Shown one piece after another: positions 16,474 through 27,168 of a stretch of 36,846 nucleotides of DNA. The notes beneath the pieces were generated by a model that was not told the origin of the DNA, made no database searches, and saw only the letters and a program-made list of their open reading frames with translations. Position 1 is the stretch's first letter. Each line of letters opens with the position of its first letter. The translations under genes and the position numbers were made by a program. Source of the DNA: CAZEYI01 sp964422855 (GTDB taxonomy: Bacteria; Patescibacteriota; Gracilibacteria; Absconditabacterales; Absconditicoccaceae); NCBI GenBank assembly GCA_964422855.1, contig CAYRCS010000007.1:1-36846 (forward strand). The letters run 5' to 3'.

Positions 16474-18465
16474 ATGACAACAACAACTGATCCAACAATT
16501 GATCAAACATGACTTCAATGACATGTCAGTATTAATTTCTCATCAAAGAAACCTGATACATGACATTCTCGTAATAGAAGATGAGGTAGTAAACCTTTTG
16601 GCTCGTCAGGAGCTGGAAGTTGATTATCTTCAGAAAATTTTTGGGGACACAGATTACAAACGCCCGAGGCGATTGGAGATCCCAAGAGACTCATCAAAAA
16701 ATGAGAAAAACCTGTAAGAATTTGAAGTTTGCTCGGTTTGGAGCAAGTAGGTCAATGTATCTTCATCGAATATGAAGATGATATGATCATGATCGATGCG
16801 GGTATGGAATTTGCAGCTGAAGAAGAACTTGGTGCAGATTATATCATCCCTGATATTTCTTATATCAAAAAAAATAAGCACAAACTCAAAGGAATAGTGC
16901 TCAGTCACTGACATCTTGACCACATCGGTGGGCTTAGAGATATATTGCCAGAACTTGGATTTCCTATGATCTATACAACGCCGTTGACGCTTGGTATTAT
17001 CAAGAAAACATTTGATGATCCAAAAGAAGCTGCGAAGATAAAATACAAGATTATAGATCCGTTTACTGACTTGCTCCAATTGGGATGTTTCAGTATCGAA
17101 TTTATCCTCGTAAACCACAATATCCCTGAAACGATGGCACAAGCTATCCATACACCAAAGGGAATTATCTTCAACACATCAGATTTTAAGATCGATCATA
17201 CTCCAGCGATAGATAAGCCAGCAGATTTGGCGAAAATTGCTAGAATTGGAACTGAAGGTGTGAAATTGCTGATTGCTGATGCATTGTGAGTACAAAATAA
17301 GAATCCTGCGAAATCTGAAAAAACTATATGAGATACGCTTGATGGTGTTATTAAAAATACTAAGTGAAGAGTTATCGTAGCTACTTTTGCCTCCAACGTA
17401 GGTAGAGTTATCCAATTGATTAATAGCGCAGTCAGATATAATAGAGTAGTCTTTCTATCAGGAAGATCTATGGTCAACTATACGGAAATCTGTCAGGAAT
17501 TGGGGTATATCAATCCACCAAAAGGATTTTTGAGAAAATTGGATGATGAAGTAAATACCTTGCCTGATGAAAGAATTATGATCTTGTCTACAGGCGCACA
17601 AGGAGAAGAATTTGCTGCACTTACGAGAATGTCTAGAGACGAGCATATGCAAATAGTTTTGAGACCTACGGATACTGTATTGATCTCTTCATCTGCCATC
17701 CCTGGTAATGAAAGACAAATGGCTCGTATGATGGACAATCTTACAACCAAAGGTGTAAATTTGATATCTACCAATGACATGGATGTCCACGCATCTGGTC
17801 ACGGAGGCGAAGAAGACCACAAATTGATGTTGGCTCTTACTAAGCCACAATTCTTTATGCCATACTATATTGAATCAACGCTCAGATATATGTACAAGAA
17901 GGTTGCAATGACTATGGGTATGCCTGAAGATAAGATCTTGATGCCAAACAAAAATGGTAGTATCATCGAAATGTATGACGATGTCGTCATGATATCTGAT
18001 GATAAATTGAAACTTGAGACTGTGATGGTCGATGGTAAAGGTAAGTGACATTTGTCTGGTGAATATGTTGTCAAAGCACGTCATATCATGGCACAAAATG
18101 GTATCATCGCCTTTATCCTCAAGATAGATACAACAAGTGGTCAATTGGTTGGTAACATCCAAATTGAATCGAGATGATTTGTCTATTCTTCTGAAGTGAA
18201 AACTATCCATACACAGGTGGTAGAATTTATCAGAGCAAAATACCTCCAAAATTTGAAGAAAAATATGGATGTCAGATCAAATTTGAGAATTATCAAAGAT
18301 GACTTGAGTACTTTTGTAACTAAAGTTATTGATAGAGCTCCTATGATCATGCCTATGTTTGTCTATATCAATAGAGATACAAACATCCAAGCACTTGATC
18401 AAGCAAATGAAGATGCGCTTATCGGTATGACTTTGGAAGAACAAGGTGGTGCAGATCGTGATTAA
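16474..18465 (+). CDS. rnj: Ribonuclease J
   Basis: Metallo-beta-lactamase/beta-CASP nuclease with 5'-3' exo- and endonuclease activity in RNA decay and processing. 663 residues. The zinc motif HGHLDH is at 145-150, with its Gly encoded by TGA (16909). Further family features: NHNIPETMA, LIADALG, VATFASNVGR, FLSGRSM, STGAQGE, SSSAIPGNE, HASGHGGEEDHKLML and GQLVGNIQIESRGFVY in the C-terminal domain. The first ~85 residues form a polar, basic, apparently disordered extension (SSKKPDTGHSRNRRGG) extra to typical RNase J; the ATG at 16474 is the first in frame. TGA-Gly codons are dense in the extension. Stop TAA 18463, then a strong terminator. Confidence 0.92.
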
Positions 18466-18483
18466 TTATATATTTCACACACT

Positions 18484-18514
18484 AAAAAAGCTCTGCGTTA
18501 TGCAGAGCTTTTTT
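18484..18514. terminator. Strong terminator after RNase J
   Basis: AAAAAAGCTCTGC (18484-18496) pairs with GCAGAGCTTTTTT (18502-18514) around a five-base loop; the symmetrical A/T runs could act on both strands. Confidence 0.85.
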
Positions 18515-18573
18515 GATTGTTTTGTGTTGGGGAATTTGTAGATTAGATTATCTTTTGTTTTGTGTGTTTTTGG

Positions 18574-19590
18574 ATGAAGAAAATAAAAATAGGTCGATGG
18601 ATTGTGTTGGCTATCGTATTGTTTGTATCATATAAAGTATTTTTTGCTTCTTTTGGTGTTCCAGAGACTATTGTCCTACGTCAAGGAGATACCTTCCAAA
18701 GTTTTTTGGAGCCATTGGGTGCATGGGATCGTTTACGTACCAAAATAGCCTCCAAGATCAGTGATGTTGATGTTTCCAAAATATCTGTGGGGACTTATAA
18801 TTTTACGGGTACATACAAACCTCAAACGTATCTAGATGCCATAGTTGCTGGACCAACACAAAAATTTGTTCGTTATACCGTATTGGAATGACGATCAATT
18901 TACGATATTGATGCAGATTTGACTACAAAATGATTGATACAGGCAGGCGAATATATTGCATATGCTACTGATTATGCTCGTATACAAGAGCTGCAATCTT
19001 CGTATGCCTTTTTGCAGCAAGCTGGCACTGTCCAAAGTTTAGAATGATTTCTCTATCCAGACACCTATTTTCTTGATGATAATGGACCGCTCGTTTCGCA
19101 GCTTGTAAAGGTACAGCTCGATACGTTTGGTGATAGGGTTTGGTCTCTATATGCTGATAAAATATCATGATTTATGCAGACACAGTTATTGGATCGATAT
19201 GATGTGGTAACTCTGGCGAGCGTTGTTCAAAAAGAAGAAAGAAATAAGAATAATCAGCCTACTATCGCTGGTATATTTTTGCGTAGGATGTCGATAGGGA
19301 TGAGATTGGATGCGGATATCACCCTATGTTATTACTATAGGAAACCATATGAGACTTGTGACCCTTCGTTTATTGGAGCAAATATTGCTCAGGATCAGCC
19401 ATACAATACCAGACAAGTAAAGTGACTGCCTCCTACGCCTATAGCAAATATCCCTGCGTCTGCAATTGGTGCTGTACTTAACTTTGTTGCCAGCTCATAC
19501 CTCTATTATCTTCATGATAATGATGGAGGTATCTGGTGGGCGGATACTTTAGAGAAACACAATAGCAATAAGGCGCAATATTTGCGTTAA
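18574..19590 (+). CDS. mltG: Endolytic murein transglycosylase MltG (YceG-like)
   Basis: Inner-membrane lytic transglycosylase that cuts nascent peptidoglycan strands and sets their length. 338 residues. A membrane helix at about 9-27 (WIVLAIVLFVSYKVFFA) places the catalytic part outside. The catalytic Glu is probably Glu221 in ASVVQKEERN. MRLDADITLCYYY matches the family's MRLQTDPTVIYG, and YNTRQVKGLPPTPIANIPAS the YNTY-GLPPTPI signature. TGA-Gly at 18889, 18931, 19045, 19168 and 19423. Start ATG 18574, stop TAA 19588. It heads a run of same-strand genes to 24468 and joins the SLT enzyme at 5095 as the second transglycosylase in the window. Confidence 0.9.
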
Positions 19591-19652
19591 ACACTTGCTT
19601 TTGGTGGGCTTATGTCTATATCGACAGTAGTTTATTTTTGTGGTGCATATTT

Positions 19653-20105
19653 ATGACACGAAGTCACCGTATTGTACAGTCTATAATCGCGCTTGTGCTC
19701 TGATGTGTTGTGGCATTTGGATTTTTGTATGTGCAGAGCAATCCGCGTCTTTTTCTTGGTAGTGTCTTAGAGTCTATTAATCCAGAAAGTGCACGCGGCG
19801 ATATTAGTTATCTGACTGATACTGGTGTTTTGTATGTTTTTGCAAAACAGTCTGTAAAAGGAGATCTATCATTGGATATTCGTTTTGATGCTGACAATGT
19901 CTCTATCGATCCATCTACATATACGAGTTTGTATGATGGGGAAATTAGTGCTTTGTGATCAGGCTTGTTGCGCGTAGAACGAAAAAATATTGCTATCTCT
20001 GGTCGTGATCCTATAGTAACGATGCCGTTTGTGTCTGCTGATCCAAATATATTGGTTAGCGACGCTTCAGTTGCAGGACAACCATTGATTATAGAACGCT
20101 TGTAG
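19653..20105 (+). CDS. Orphan membrane-anchored or secreted protein
   Basis: 150 residues from ATG 19653 to TAG 20103. The N-terminus is a signal peptide or anchor (VQSIIALVLGCVVAFGFLYV), followed by a beta-rich domain with alternating hydrophobic residues (GDISYLTDTGVLYVF, KGDLSLDIRFDADNV). The layout resembles cohesin-like or pilus-accessory beta domains, but I cannot name a family. TGA-Gly occur at 19701 and 19956. It lies 62 bases after mltG and 19 bases before the Fn3-like surface protein, so probably one transcript. Predicted location is outside the membrane. Confidence 0.65.
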
Positions 20106-20124
20106 CTTTTACCCAAAAGCAGTA

Positions 20125-21744
20125 ATGATACGTAAAATTCTCTATGCATTAGCTATATATGTACTTTGAAATGTCGTGCTTGCTCAGACTATGCCTGACT
20201 CTTTTGTGGTAGATGTAAATCCTAGTTCGTTTGAACCAAATAGAGCTGTTGATATTACATTGAAAGCTGTTACATCAAATGGAGCGGTCGTGTCTGATTA
20301 TGTGGGTGATGTATTTATAGAAGTGGAGTGATCTCTTAGTCCGGATGATTACGTATTGCCTGAAGATGGCTTCACAAAATTTGAATCTGAAAATTTGGGT
20401 ATCAAGACTTTTTCAAAGGCACTTACTATCAAAAAACCAGGTACTTATACTATCGTAGCATATGATATATTGGATGATACTACGAAAGGAGAAAAAACGA
20501 TTATTGTATGACAAGCAGCTGCTGGCGATAGTGCTGGTGTCCAGATTACATCGCCAGTGGTGAATGGGATAGAAACCAATAGCTCTACTACTGTCTTAGG
20601 TTCTGTTCCTCTTCTTCCCAATTCTCCGTTTCAAATCATCGTGAATGGGCAGACTTTGTGACAGTGAGTAACAAGTGCAAATGGCCAAATTAGCAGTATT
20701 ATCAATGGTCTTTCTCAATGACAAAATACTTTGCAGATTCAGATAACTGATGGCAATGGTACTATTGTTGGCGAATCAGATGCGATTGTCTTTACTTATG
20801 ATCCACAGACTGACGACAATTTTAAATGACTTACCGTACAACCAACTACTACCTTACAACAGTGAGATACTCCTGTTTTTGTGGTTGATGTTGGTAGTCA
20901 AGTAACAGCCGTAGAATTGCAATTTTCAAATGGCGCTACTTCTGCTCAGATGGACAAATCTCAGGAAGGGAAATTCACCAAGAAGATCCTTATGGACAAG
21001 GCAGGTACTATCAAGGTATCTGTGCGCGTAACGGCTGGGTGAAATCAAAAATTGTATAACGATGTTGCTGTGCTTACGGTTACTGAAAATATTGCTATAG
21101 GACAGACCAGATATTTTATGGATCCTGTCGACAAGACTGCTCTTACTTTGACTTGGGATGTGCTTTGAAATGCTAGTCGTTTTAGAGTTCTGTATGGGAC
21201 GAGCTCGACGAGTTTGGATAAGAGTACTGATCTTGCTACCAATGAAATTAAGGTAACACAAATTAATCCCTTAGCTACCTATTATTTTCAAATTACCCCA
21301 CTTGATCTCCAAAATACACCTATAGGTAAATCTTCTGATGTGATAGAAGTAGATCCTCGTTCTTTGATTAGTTGTGTCGTTACTGGTATCCCACTCAGAA
21401 CAGAAAAAATTGATGATACTTATTATATAATCTGGGATGCAGTACAGTATGCCACAAAATACGTTATCTATAGATCTGATGCTCCTACTAGTGTTACTTC
21501 TCAGATGCAAAAAATTGCAGAAACTACTGATACTAGATTTGTCTATCCTTATAATACCAAAGCACAAAATAAGGAGTTTGCATACTATGCTGTCCAGGCT
21601 TATTGTGCCAATGGACAAGAAATACTTATTGATAGCATCAAAAGAGTGGAGGTGTGACCATTTGATAGTATTGTCTTGGTGATAGTTCTTACCTTGTTGG
21701 TTTATAGTATGTATGCGTTGTATAGCAAATCTCAACGTTTTTAA
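20125..21744 (+). CDS. Exported surface protein with Ig/Fn3-like domains and C-terminal anchor
   Basis: 539 residues. The signal peptide is IRKILYALAIYVLGNVVLAQ. Several beta-sandwich segments follow: an Ig-like domain to about residue 130; a bacterial adhesion-type repeat (VQITSPVVNGIETNSSTTV); a third domain with QQGDTPVFVVDVG; then two fibronectin-III-like domains (LTLTWDVLGNASRFRVLYG; TYYIIWDAVQYATKYVIYR) with the Trp and Tyr usual for Fn3. A terminal membrane helix (SIVLVIVLTLLVYSMYALY) and short basic tail would anchor it with the domains outside. About fourteen TGA-Gly codons are present. The role in adhesion or host contact is inferred from architecture only. It ends 21 bases before the ValRS-like gene. 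Confidence 0.75.
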
Positions 21745-21765
21745 ATTACAACCACTTGCGTACCC

Positions 21766-24468
21766 ATGCAAGACTTTCCAAAAAAATATAAGAGTGACTA
21801 TGACGCCTTAGTTTTGAGACAGCGATCTCAAAATGCAAAAAAAGTGCACAATAATTTTGATACACTCTTGTATACGCCATACAATGTTTCGCAACAATCT
21901 TTGGGTCGTAGTATCTATGCTGATGTTTTGTGTGGTATGCATGCACATCAATCTATGGATCAAGTTCGTCATGCTGTGTTTGTCCATGGCAATGGTGGCG
22001 AATCTTTGCTTGATGCTCAGAAAACATATAACACACATAAAGATACTCTTGAACGCTTTGGTGTAGGATATGGATCTCATATCATAGGAACTAGTTATTC
22101 TCAGGGATGGAGGCATTTTGTTAGAACAAGTTTGTCTCGTTTGTGCACGGCATGATTTTTGCAGAAGAAGAAAGTAATTTCCTATCGAAGTATCAAGTCT
22201 CAAACGTCACTGTTGGCAGAAGAAGTCCAAATGATGCCACGTCCTGTGACTGTACACAAGGTAAGGTATTTTGTGGATACTAAAAAAGAATCAATGGTTG
22301 TCTTATTGGATCGTCCAGAGACCTTGTTTGGCGATGTTGCTTTGGCTGTGCATCCATTGGATAGGAGATTTAAAAAACTTATTGGCAAAAAAGTTATCGT
22401 TCCTATTATTAATAGAATTATTCCTATCGTTGCCGATGAATCAATAGAGTTATGAGACCCCATTGGCGTATATAGAGTTACTCCTGCGCATGACTTCAAG
22501 AGTTATGCTATAGCGCAAAGACATGGATTGACGACTGATATGTATGCATTTGATCATAACAATGTGTTTACCGATCATGCAATGATCTATGCTGGCAAAA
22601 ATGTAGTTGAGTTTAGAGATAATATTGTCCAATATCTATATGATATTCACAATCTTCAATCTTCGTCTGACGAGGTACGTAATGTAGCATATTCTCAGGT
22701 GCACAAGGATTATGTTCATCCATTTTTGACTGAACAATGGGTGCTTTCTTTGGATACTGTTATGCAAAAAGTCACTGATCTTGTGCCTAGTATACTGCCA
22801 TTGGGAGATGTGGGCAATAAGGTTCTTGCATTGGCTAGTACGCGCGATGCTTGTATTGTGAGTACGCAACTTACCAATGATTTTGTATTGCCTATCATTC
22901 AAGGATATGAATCGATCATAGGTCTATCTGATAGCTTGGCTCCTTATAAGAAGAAGAAATCGGTCTGTTTGGCTGCAGTATTGTTATCTTTGTTTCATGA
23001 AGGATTTTTGTCTCAAAAATTTGATATCTCCCAACTGATTGATTTGTTGTTTACCCATACATCGGAGGATAAAACTCTGATGCAAGATATAGTGGATTTC
23101 TTGGTATTTGTCTGACATATACCTAAAGAATCTGCGCAAGAATTTTTGTCGGAGATGCTTGCTGCTTATAAGAACCCTAAAAATACAGAATCAAGTATGG
23201 CATTGCTTCTTGATCAGATCAATAGTTTAGATTTTGTTCGTCTCTTAGATAATGGGGATTATCAATTTGTTTCTAAGGTTTTATCAAAATCATGATATCC
23301 GCTGGATATGAGTTTGTTTATGCACGACGATATGAAAAATGTCTTTGGTGCTTTAGCATATCTTCATGCTTACCCAAAAACCAAAACGCTTCTGTATATA
23401 TCTGATAGTATTCATGATGCTCATTTTGTGTATCAGCTTATGAGTTTGGCTTTGTTGTTGGATATGCAGTTACCTGTCATCCAGTCAATGGGGCATTATG
23501 AAAATATGTACGATAACTATCTTAGTAAACAACAAAATTCTTATGATACCTACTGTGCTGATGCATATAGATATGACGTCGTTATGGGACAACAAGATAT
23601 TACCAAAAGCTATTTGGTAGTCTCCAAGATATGGAATGCAAGTAGATACATATTGTCCTGAAATAAACAGTCGCTTGACCGAAATACTATACAGTCAAAA
23701 TTATGAAAGGTTACGCCTTTTTTGTCAGATTTTGATTTGCGGATTGTCCAAAGATTTACTGATGTATTTACTAAGTCATATAGTCATCCACAAGAACGTC
23801 TGACGGCGATATTGCATTTGATAGTGGATGATTTTTGTATCAAATATCTGGAAGTGAGTAAATACCAGAATAATGAGCACACTCCTTCTGTATTGCTTCG
23901 ATGTATAGTTCTCACCTTGCATATGCTATACCCTGTGATGCCTTTTGCAATATTTCATATATGTCAGTTGACGGGATTATCGATTGCTCGTGATGAAATT
24001 ATTGCCCTAACTCCTATACAGGCTCAAAAGAACTACAAGATACATCTTCTTATGAATATCGTTAGTTCGCTTAAACGTCTCAAAGATAATCTTGGACTCA
24101 AAAATCATGAGCAAGTAGATGTTTTTGTGAAAGCTAGTGTTGATATGGTTGCCTTTATCAAAACCTATCAACAACTTTTGGATACCGTACTTCATGTTCA
24201 TGTTGTCGACTATACATCCAATGATTACTTTGATAGTACATGATATCTGACTGATACCATTATAGATATAGTGGTATGACTCAAGCAAGCTGCTGCTTAT
24301 CGTACGAGTTTGCAGCATGTACAGATACTGCTTCGTGAGAAAAAGGAATATCTTGCGCATTTGAGAGCGTTGATGACTATGTCGCCGTCGCCTGATAAAG
24401 AAGAAAAGATAGATGCGCTTAAGGTAGAGATAGAAAAGTTGGAAGTAGAGGAGGATAAGTTATTTTAA
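21766..24468 (+). CDS. Valyl-tRNA synthetase paralogue lacking catalytic signatures
   Basis: 900 residues, collinear with ValRS but degenerate at the aminoacylation site. The HIGH region (PPPNVTGxLHxGHA in ValRS) reads YTPYNVSQQSLGRS at 36-49, with no HIGH; the GTDHAGIATQ region reads VHGNGGESLLDAQ at 73-85; the KMSKS region reads MYDNYLSKQQN near 581-591. In contrast the CP1 editing domain is recognisable: RPETLFGDVALAVHP from 183, GKKVIVPIINRIIPIVADES, and VYRVTPAHDFKSYAIAQRHG with Asp243. The anticodon-binding start KIWNASRYIL (621-630) and a C-terminal coiled coil also remain. The frame is intact across 2.7 kb, so it is not a decaying pseudogene. It may be an editing factor (tRNA deacylase) or a tRNA-binding regulator; both are inference. 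A canonical valS should exist elsewhere. Confidence 0.8.
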
Positions 24469-24488
24469 AGTATATAATTGCATATCAA

Positions 24489-24522
24489 AAAAAAAGCCTG
24501 AACATACTGTTCAGGCTTTTTT
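24489..24522. terminator. Bidirectional terminator between convergent genes
   Basis: AAAAAGCCTGAACA (24491-24504) pairs with TGTTCAGGCTTTTT (24509-24522) around a four-base loop. Flanking A and T runs suit both the ValRS-like gene and the convergent DsbA-like gene ending at 24556. Confidence 0.85.
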
Positions 24523-24555
24523 ATATGTGATTGTTGTATAAGAAATTATTCTTTA

Positions 24556-25431
24556 TTATTCTGCAAGCATTTTCTTGAGTTCTGTTTCGAATTTTTCGTA
24601 TGGATATGCTCCAGCTATTACTACAAATTTACCTGTTTCTCCATCTATCAATACGTTACCAGGAGTCCCTGTAATGCCAAACAATCTTTGTCCTTCAGAT
24701 AGTTGCGCAGCTACTATGCTAGCAAGACTACCATCGTTGACACATGATGTAAATTTGGCTGTATTATATCCTTCACTTGTAGCTGTTGCTATAAGGCCAG
24801 CAACACTAAGGTCAGTAGATGCAAATACTGCATTGATATACGAGTAAAATCATTTTGCTCATTTTTGATCTCCTGCACATTCTGTAGCTTCAGCAGCTTT
24901 TTGTGCGTCTGGATGGATATTGTTGAGTGGGAATTGTCTGAAGATGTGATTTACATCGTCTGGATAGTTTTCCAACAACTTAGCAATAGTTCCATTTTGG
25001 TGATGTCTCTTGCAGAATGGACATTCGAGATCAGAGTATTCCAATACAGTCAATCTTGCGTTAGGATTACCTTCTATGTAAGCATTTTTTTTGATGTTTG
25101 CGAGTTCTGATTTCATATCATCTCCGCCGTTTGTTGCTGTATCTGTTGTAGGAGCTTCTACTGTAGGTGTTGGATTTCCTTCTCCACCAAACTGTGCAAG
25201 GGCGCCATCTATAGCAGTTTTTTGTTGTGACTTATATCCTTCTGAACTATATAATTCTACTACTTTGGCAAAGTTTTCTGCTCCACCAGCTCTGAGTTTT
25301 TCCATCTTAATAGCACCATCTGGTAGTGCAAGATTTATTATACCTACCGCTAGAACTGCAATAAGCAATCCGGTAGTAAGGTATGGAGAGGTGAGTATTT
25401 TGTGTGCATTGGATTCGTGTTTGAATATCAT
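24556..25431 (-). CDS. DsbA-like membrane-anchored thioredoxin-fold disulfide oxidoreductase
   Basis: 291 residues from ATG 25431 to TAA 24556, through TGA-Gly at 24859 and 24850. The N-terminal helix (LTTGLLIAVLAVGIINLAL) anchors the protein, followed by MEKLRAGGAENF, a Pro/Thr-rich linker, and a DsbA/Thioredoxin_4-type domain. The active site is CPFC at 137-140, after VLEYSDLE; the C-terminal GITGTPGNVLIDGE holds the cis-Pro loop (TP). It should introduce or shuffle disulfides in exported proteins and be recharged by the VKOR at 7507-7926. The Cys-rich exported proteins in this window would be natural substrates; that is inference. The upstream gene shares its N-terminal module. Confidence 0.88.
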
Positions 25432-25458
25432 ACTGTTACCATTCTTATGTAGTAAAAA

Positions 25459-25803
25459 CTATTGTGCTGTTGCTTCAGGAGCTACTTGTTCTGTAGGCAT
25501 CATCGCTCCAGCAGCCTGTGATTGCAATGCTTGCATTGTTTGTTGAATTTGCATAGCTTGTGTTTGTTTCCATGCGTCTGACTTGTATAGTTCTCTTATC
25601 ATTTTGTAATTTTGAGATCCTCCTGCTCTCATTACTTCCATGTTTTGTACTGCCATCTTAGCAGCAAAAAAACTTACTACAAAAACTACTACCACACCTG
25701 CGATAGCCCACAAAGCTGATGTTTTGTTGCAACAACTTGTTGTTGCACATGATGTTGCACATGACATGTCATCTGCTTTTTTAACTGTTTTTTTCATAAC
25801 CAT
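25459..25803 (-). CDS. Small membrane protein sharing the N-terminal module of the DsbA-like neighbour
   Basis: 114 residues from ATG 25803 (second ATG at 25797) to TAG 25459. The N-terminus is Cys-rich (CATSCATTSCC), followed by a membrane helix (LWAIAGVVVVFVVSFFAA) and MEVMRAGGSQNYKMIRELY, then a Gln/Ala-rich tail. The MExxRAGGxxN...ELYxS block is the same as in the adjacent DsbA-like protein, so one arose from the other or both bind the same partner. It lacks a thioredoxin domain. The cysteines may bind metal or be redox active. It lies 27 bases upstream of the DsbA-like gene, so an operon is likely. Confidence 0.7.
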   Translation of the reverse strand: MVMKKTVKKADDMSCATSCATTSCCNKTSALWAIAGVVVVFVVSFFAAKMAVQNMEVMRAGGSQNYKMIRELYKSDAWKQTQAMQIQQTMQALQSQAAGAMMPTEQVAPEATAQ

Positions 25804-25834
25804 TGTTCTTTGTATAAACTAATAAAATGTTTTT

Positions 25835-25876
25835 TGAGGCTAGCTTTTTGTCTGTATAAAGCAAGCAATCGCCTCA
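25835..25876 (-). promoter_or_regulatory. Inverted repeat in the leader of the small Cys-rich protein
   Basis: TGAGGC (25835-25840) and GCCTCA (25871-25876) are complementary, with inner GCTAGC/GCTTGC-like arms. It lies about 30-70 bases upstream of the ATG at 25803 on the minus strand and could be a leader hairpin or the weak end of the upstream gene's transcript. Confidence 0.2.
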
Positions 25877-25902
25877 TATATTGAGTTGACATTGCGTCTA
25901 TA

Positions 25903-27102
25903 TTATGACTTCTGTAGATTGTAACCTACCAACAGTCAGTAGGGGATAAAGAATAGATAGTTTACCATACTATCTTCAAATACATGTAAAAATAATCAGA
26001 CGATCATTAAACTATATCGTCCCATAAGAAAACTTGTCACGTAAACATCATTTTGTTGTTTGCTTTGTTTCATGAGTAAGTACGTATATAGACATCGCAA
26101 TATGAATCCTATACTTCCTATGTCTATCATGATTTGTAGATAGAAATTTTCTGGTAATCGTTTGCCTTCGTGATGAATTGCTGGACCTGCAGATCAAAGC
26201 CCGTATCCCAATGGTTGGTTGATAACTGTTTGTATTCCGCCTAGCTTATTTTGTATATGTTCTATGGTGGATCATCGTTTTACTATACTGAGTCAGACCA
26301 AGGCAATTATTATTATACTAGCTCACATTGTTGCTCGTTTTTTGTCTTGTTTGATCTTGTATCGATAGCTGCTCACTAGTCCTATGATTCCACCAATAAG
26401 AGCTCATCTTGATAACGTCAAAGCTATGCTTATTCGCAAACCACTTCGTATGCTTGCTTTTACTGTTTTTGCTTTGTTTTGTAGTCGTGTGTACAGGATT
26501 GGGGCTATCGCTATTAGGAAATATCCATAATTGTTTGGTCACGAAAAAATTCCTTGTAGTCTAGGATTCCCACCTGGTCATGTACGATAATATATAGGAG
26601 GATTGGAGCCAAAGACGAAATCGCCGACTGGCCCATATCCCAATCGATATAATAGATCTGGCAACCACAATCTTGCGGCTTGTCGTATATATCAGATGAT
26701 TATAATGCCGATATATAGTTTGATATATCTGGTGGTCTGTGGTTCGGAATTTGTAAATCAGACAAGACTGGCACTCAAAAAAATGAGTGTAAACATAAAG
26801 TCGTATTTGAATCCTACAAATATGCTAAATATACTCTTGTCCATATATACCGATATGAGAATGCTGAGTACTATTGTAGCTATGACTACTCCTAGGATGT
26901 GTTTGTTTTTTTGGATTCGTGGGATAACTTTACTTCTGTGTTGTATGCAACTCAAGCAGACTATTCCCAATCGCAAAAGATCTCTGATGAGGGTGATGTG
27001 TGTGTTATATTGTTGTAAATTGAGTCCAAAGATTACTCCAGTACCTATGATGTGATATCAGGCGATGAGTATGAGAAATATATATATAAGTGTGTTGATC
27101 AT
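25903..27102 (-). CDS. O-antigen ligase / Wzy-type polysaccharide membrane protein
   Basis: 399 residues from ATG 27102 to TAA 25903, with about 15 TGA-Gly codons; the standard code leaves only fragments. Around ten hydrophobic helices are present. Family landmarks of the Wzy_C/O-antigen ligase group are GPNNYGYFLIAIAPI, TLSRGALIGGIIGLV (the conserved SRGA turn) and QPLGYGLGSAGPAIHHEG in the large external loop. Such proteins polymerise or transfer lipid-linked glycans outside the membrane, or glycosylate pilins. No glycan biosynthesis cluster lies beside it, so the substrate is unknown. It is preceded on its strand by a terminator at 27119-27146, so it probably has its own promoter. Confidence 0.75.
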
Positions 27103-27118
27103 TGATTTTTTAGTGTAA

Positions 27119-27146
27119 CAAAAAACAAACTCCTTATAGGAGTTTG
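27119..27146 (-). terminator. Terminator after the 848-residue orphan gene
   Basis: CAAACTCCT (27126-27134) and AGGAGTTTG (27138-27146) form a nine-base stem with a three-base loop; the A-run at 27119-27125 is a T-run on the minus strand. Confidence 0.75.
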
Positions 27147-27168
27147 TCTGATGCATACAAGTTTATGT

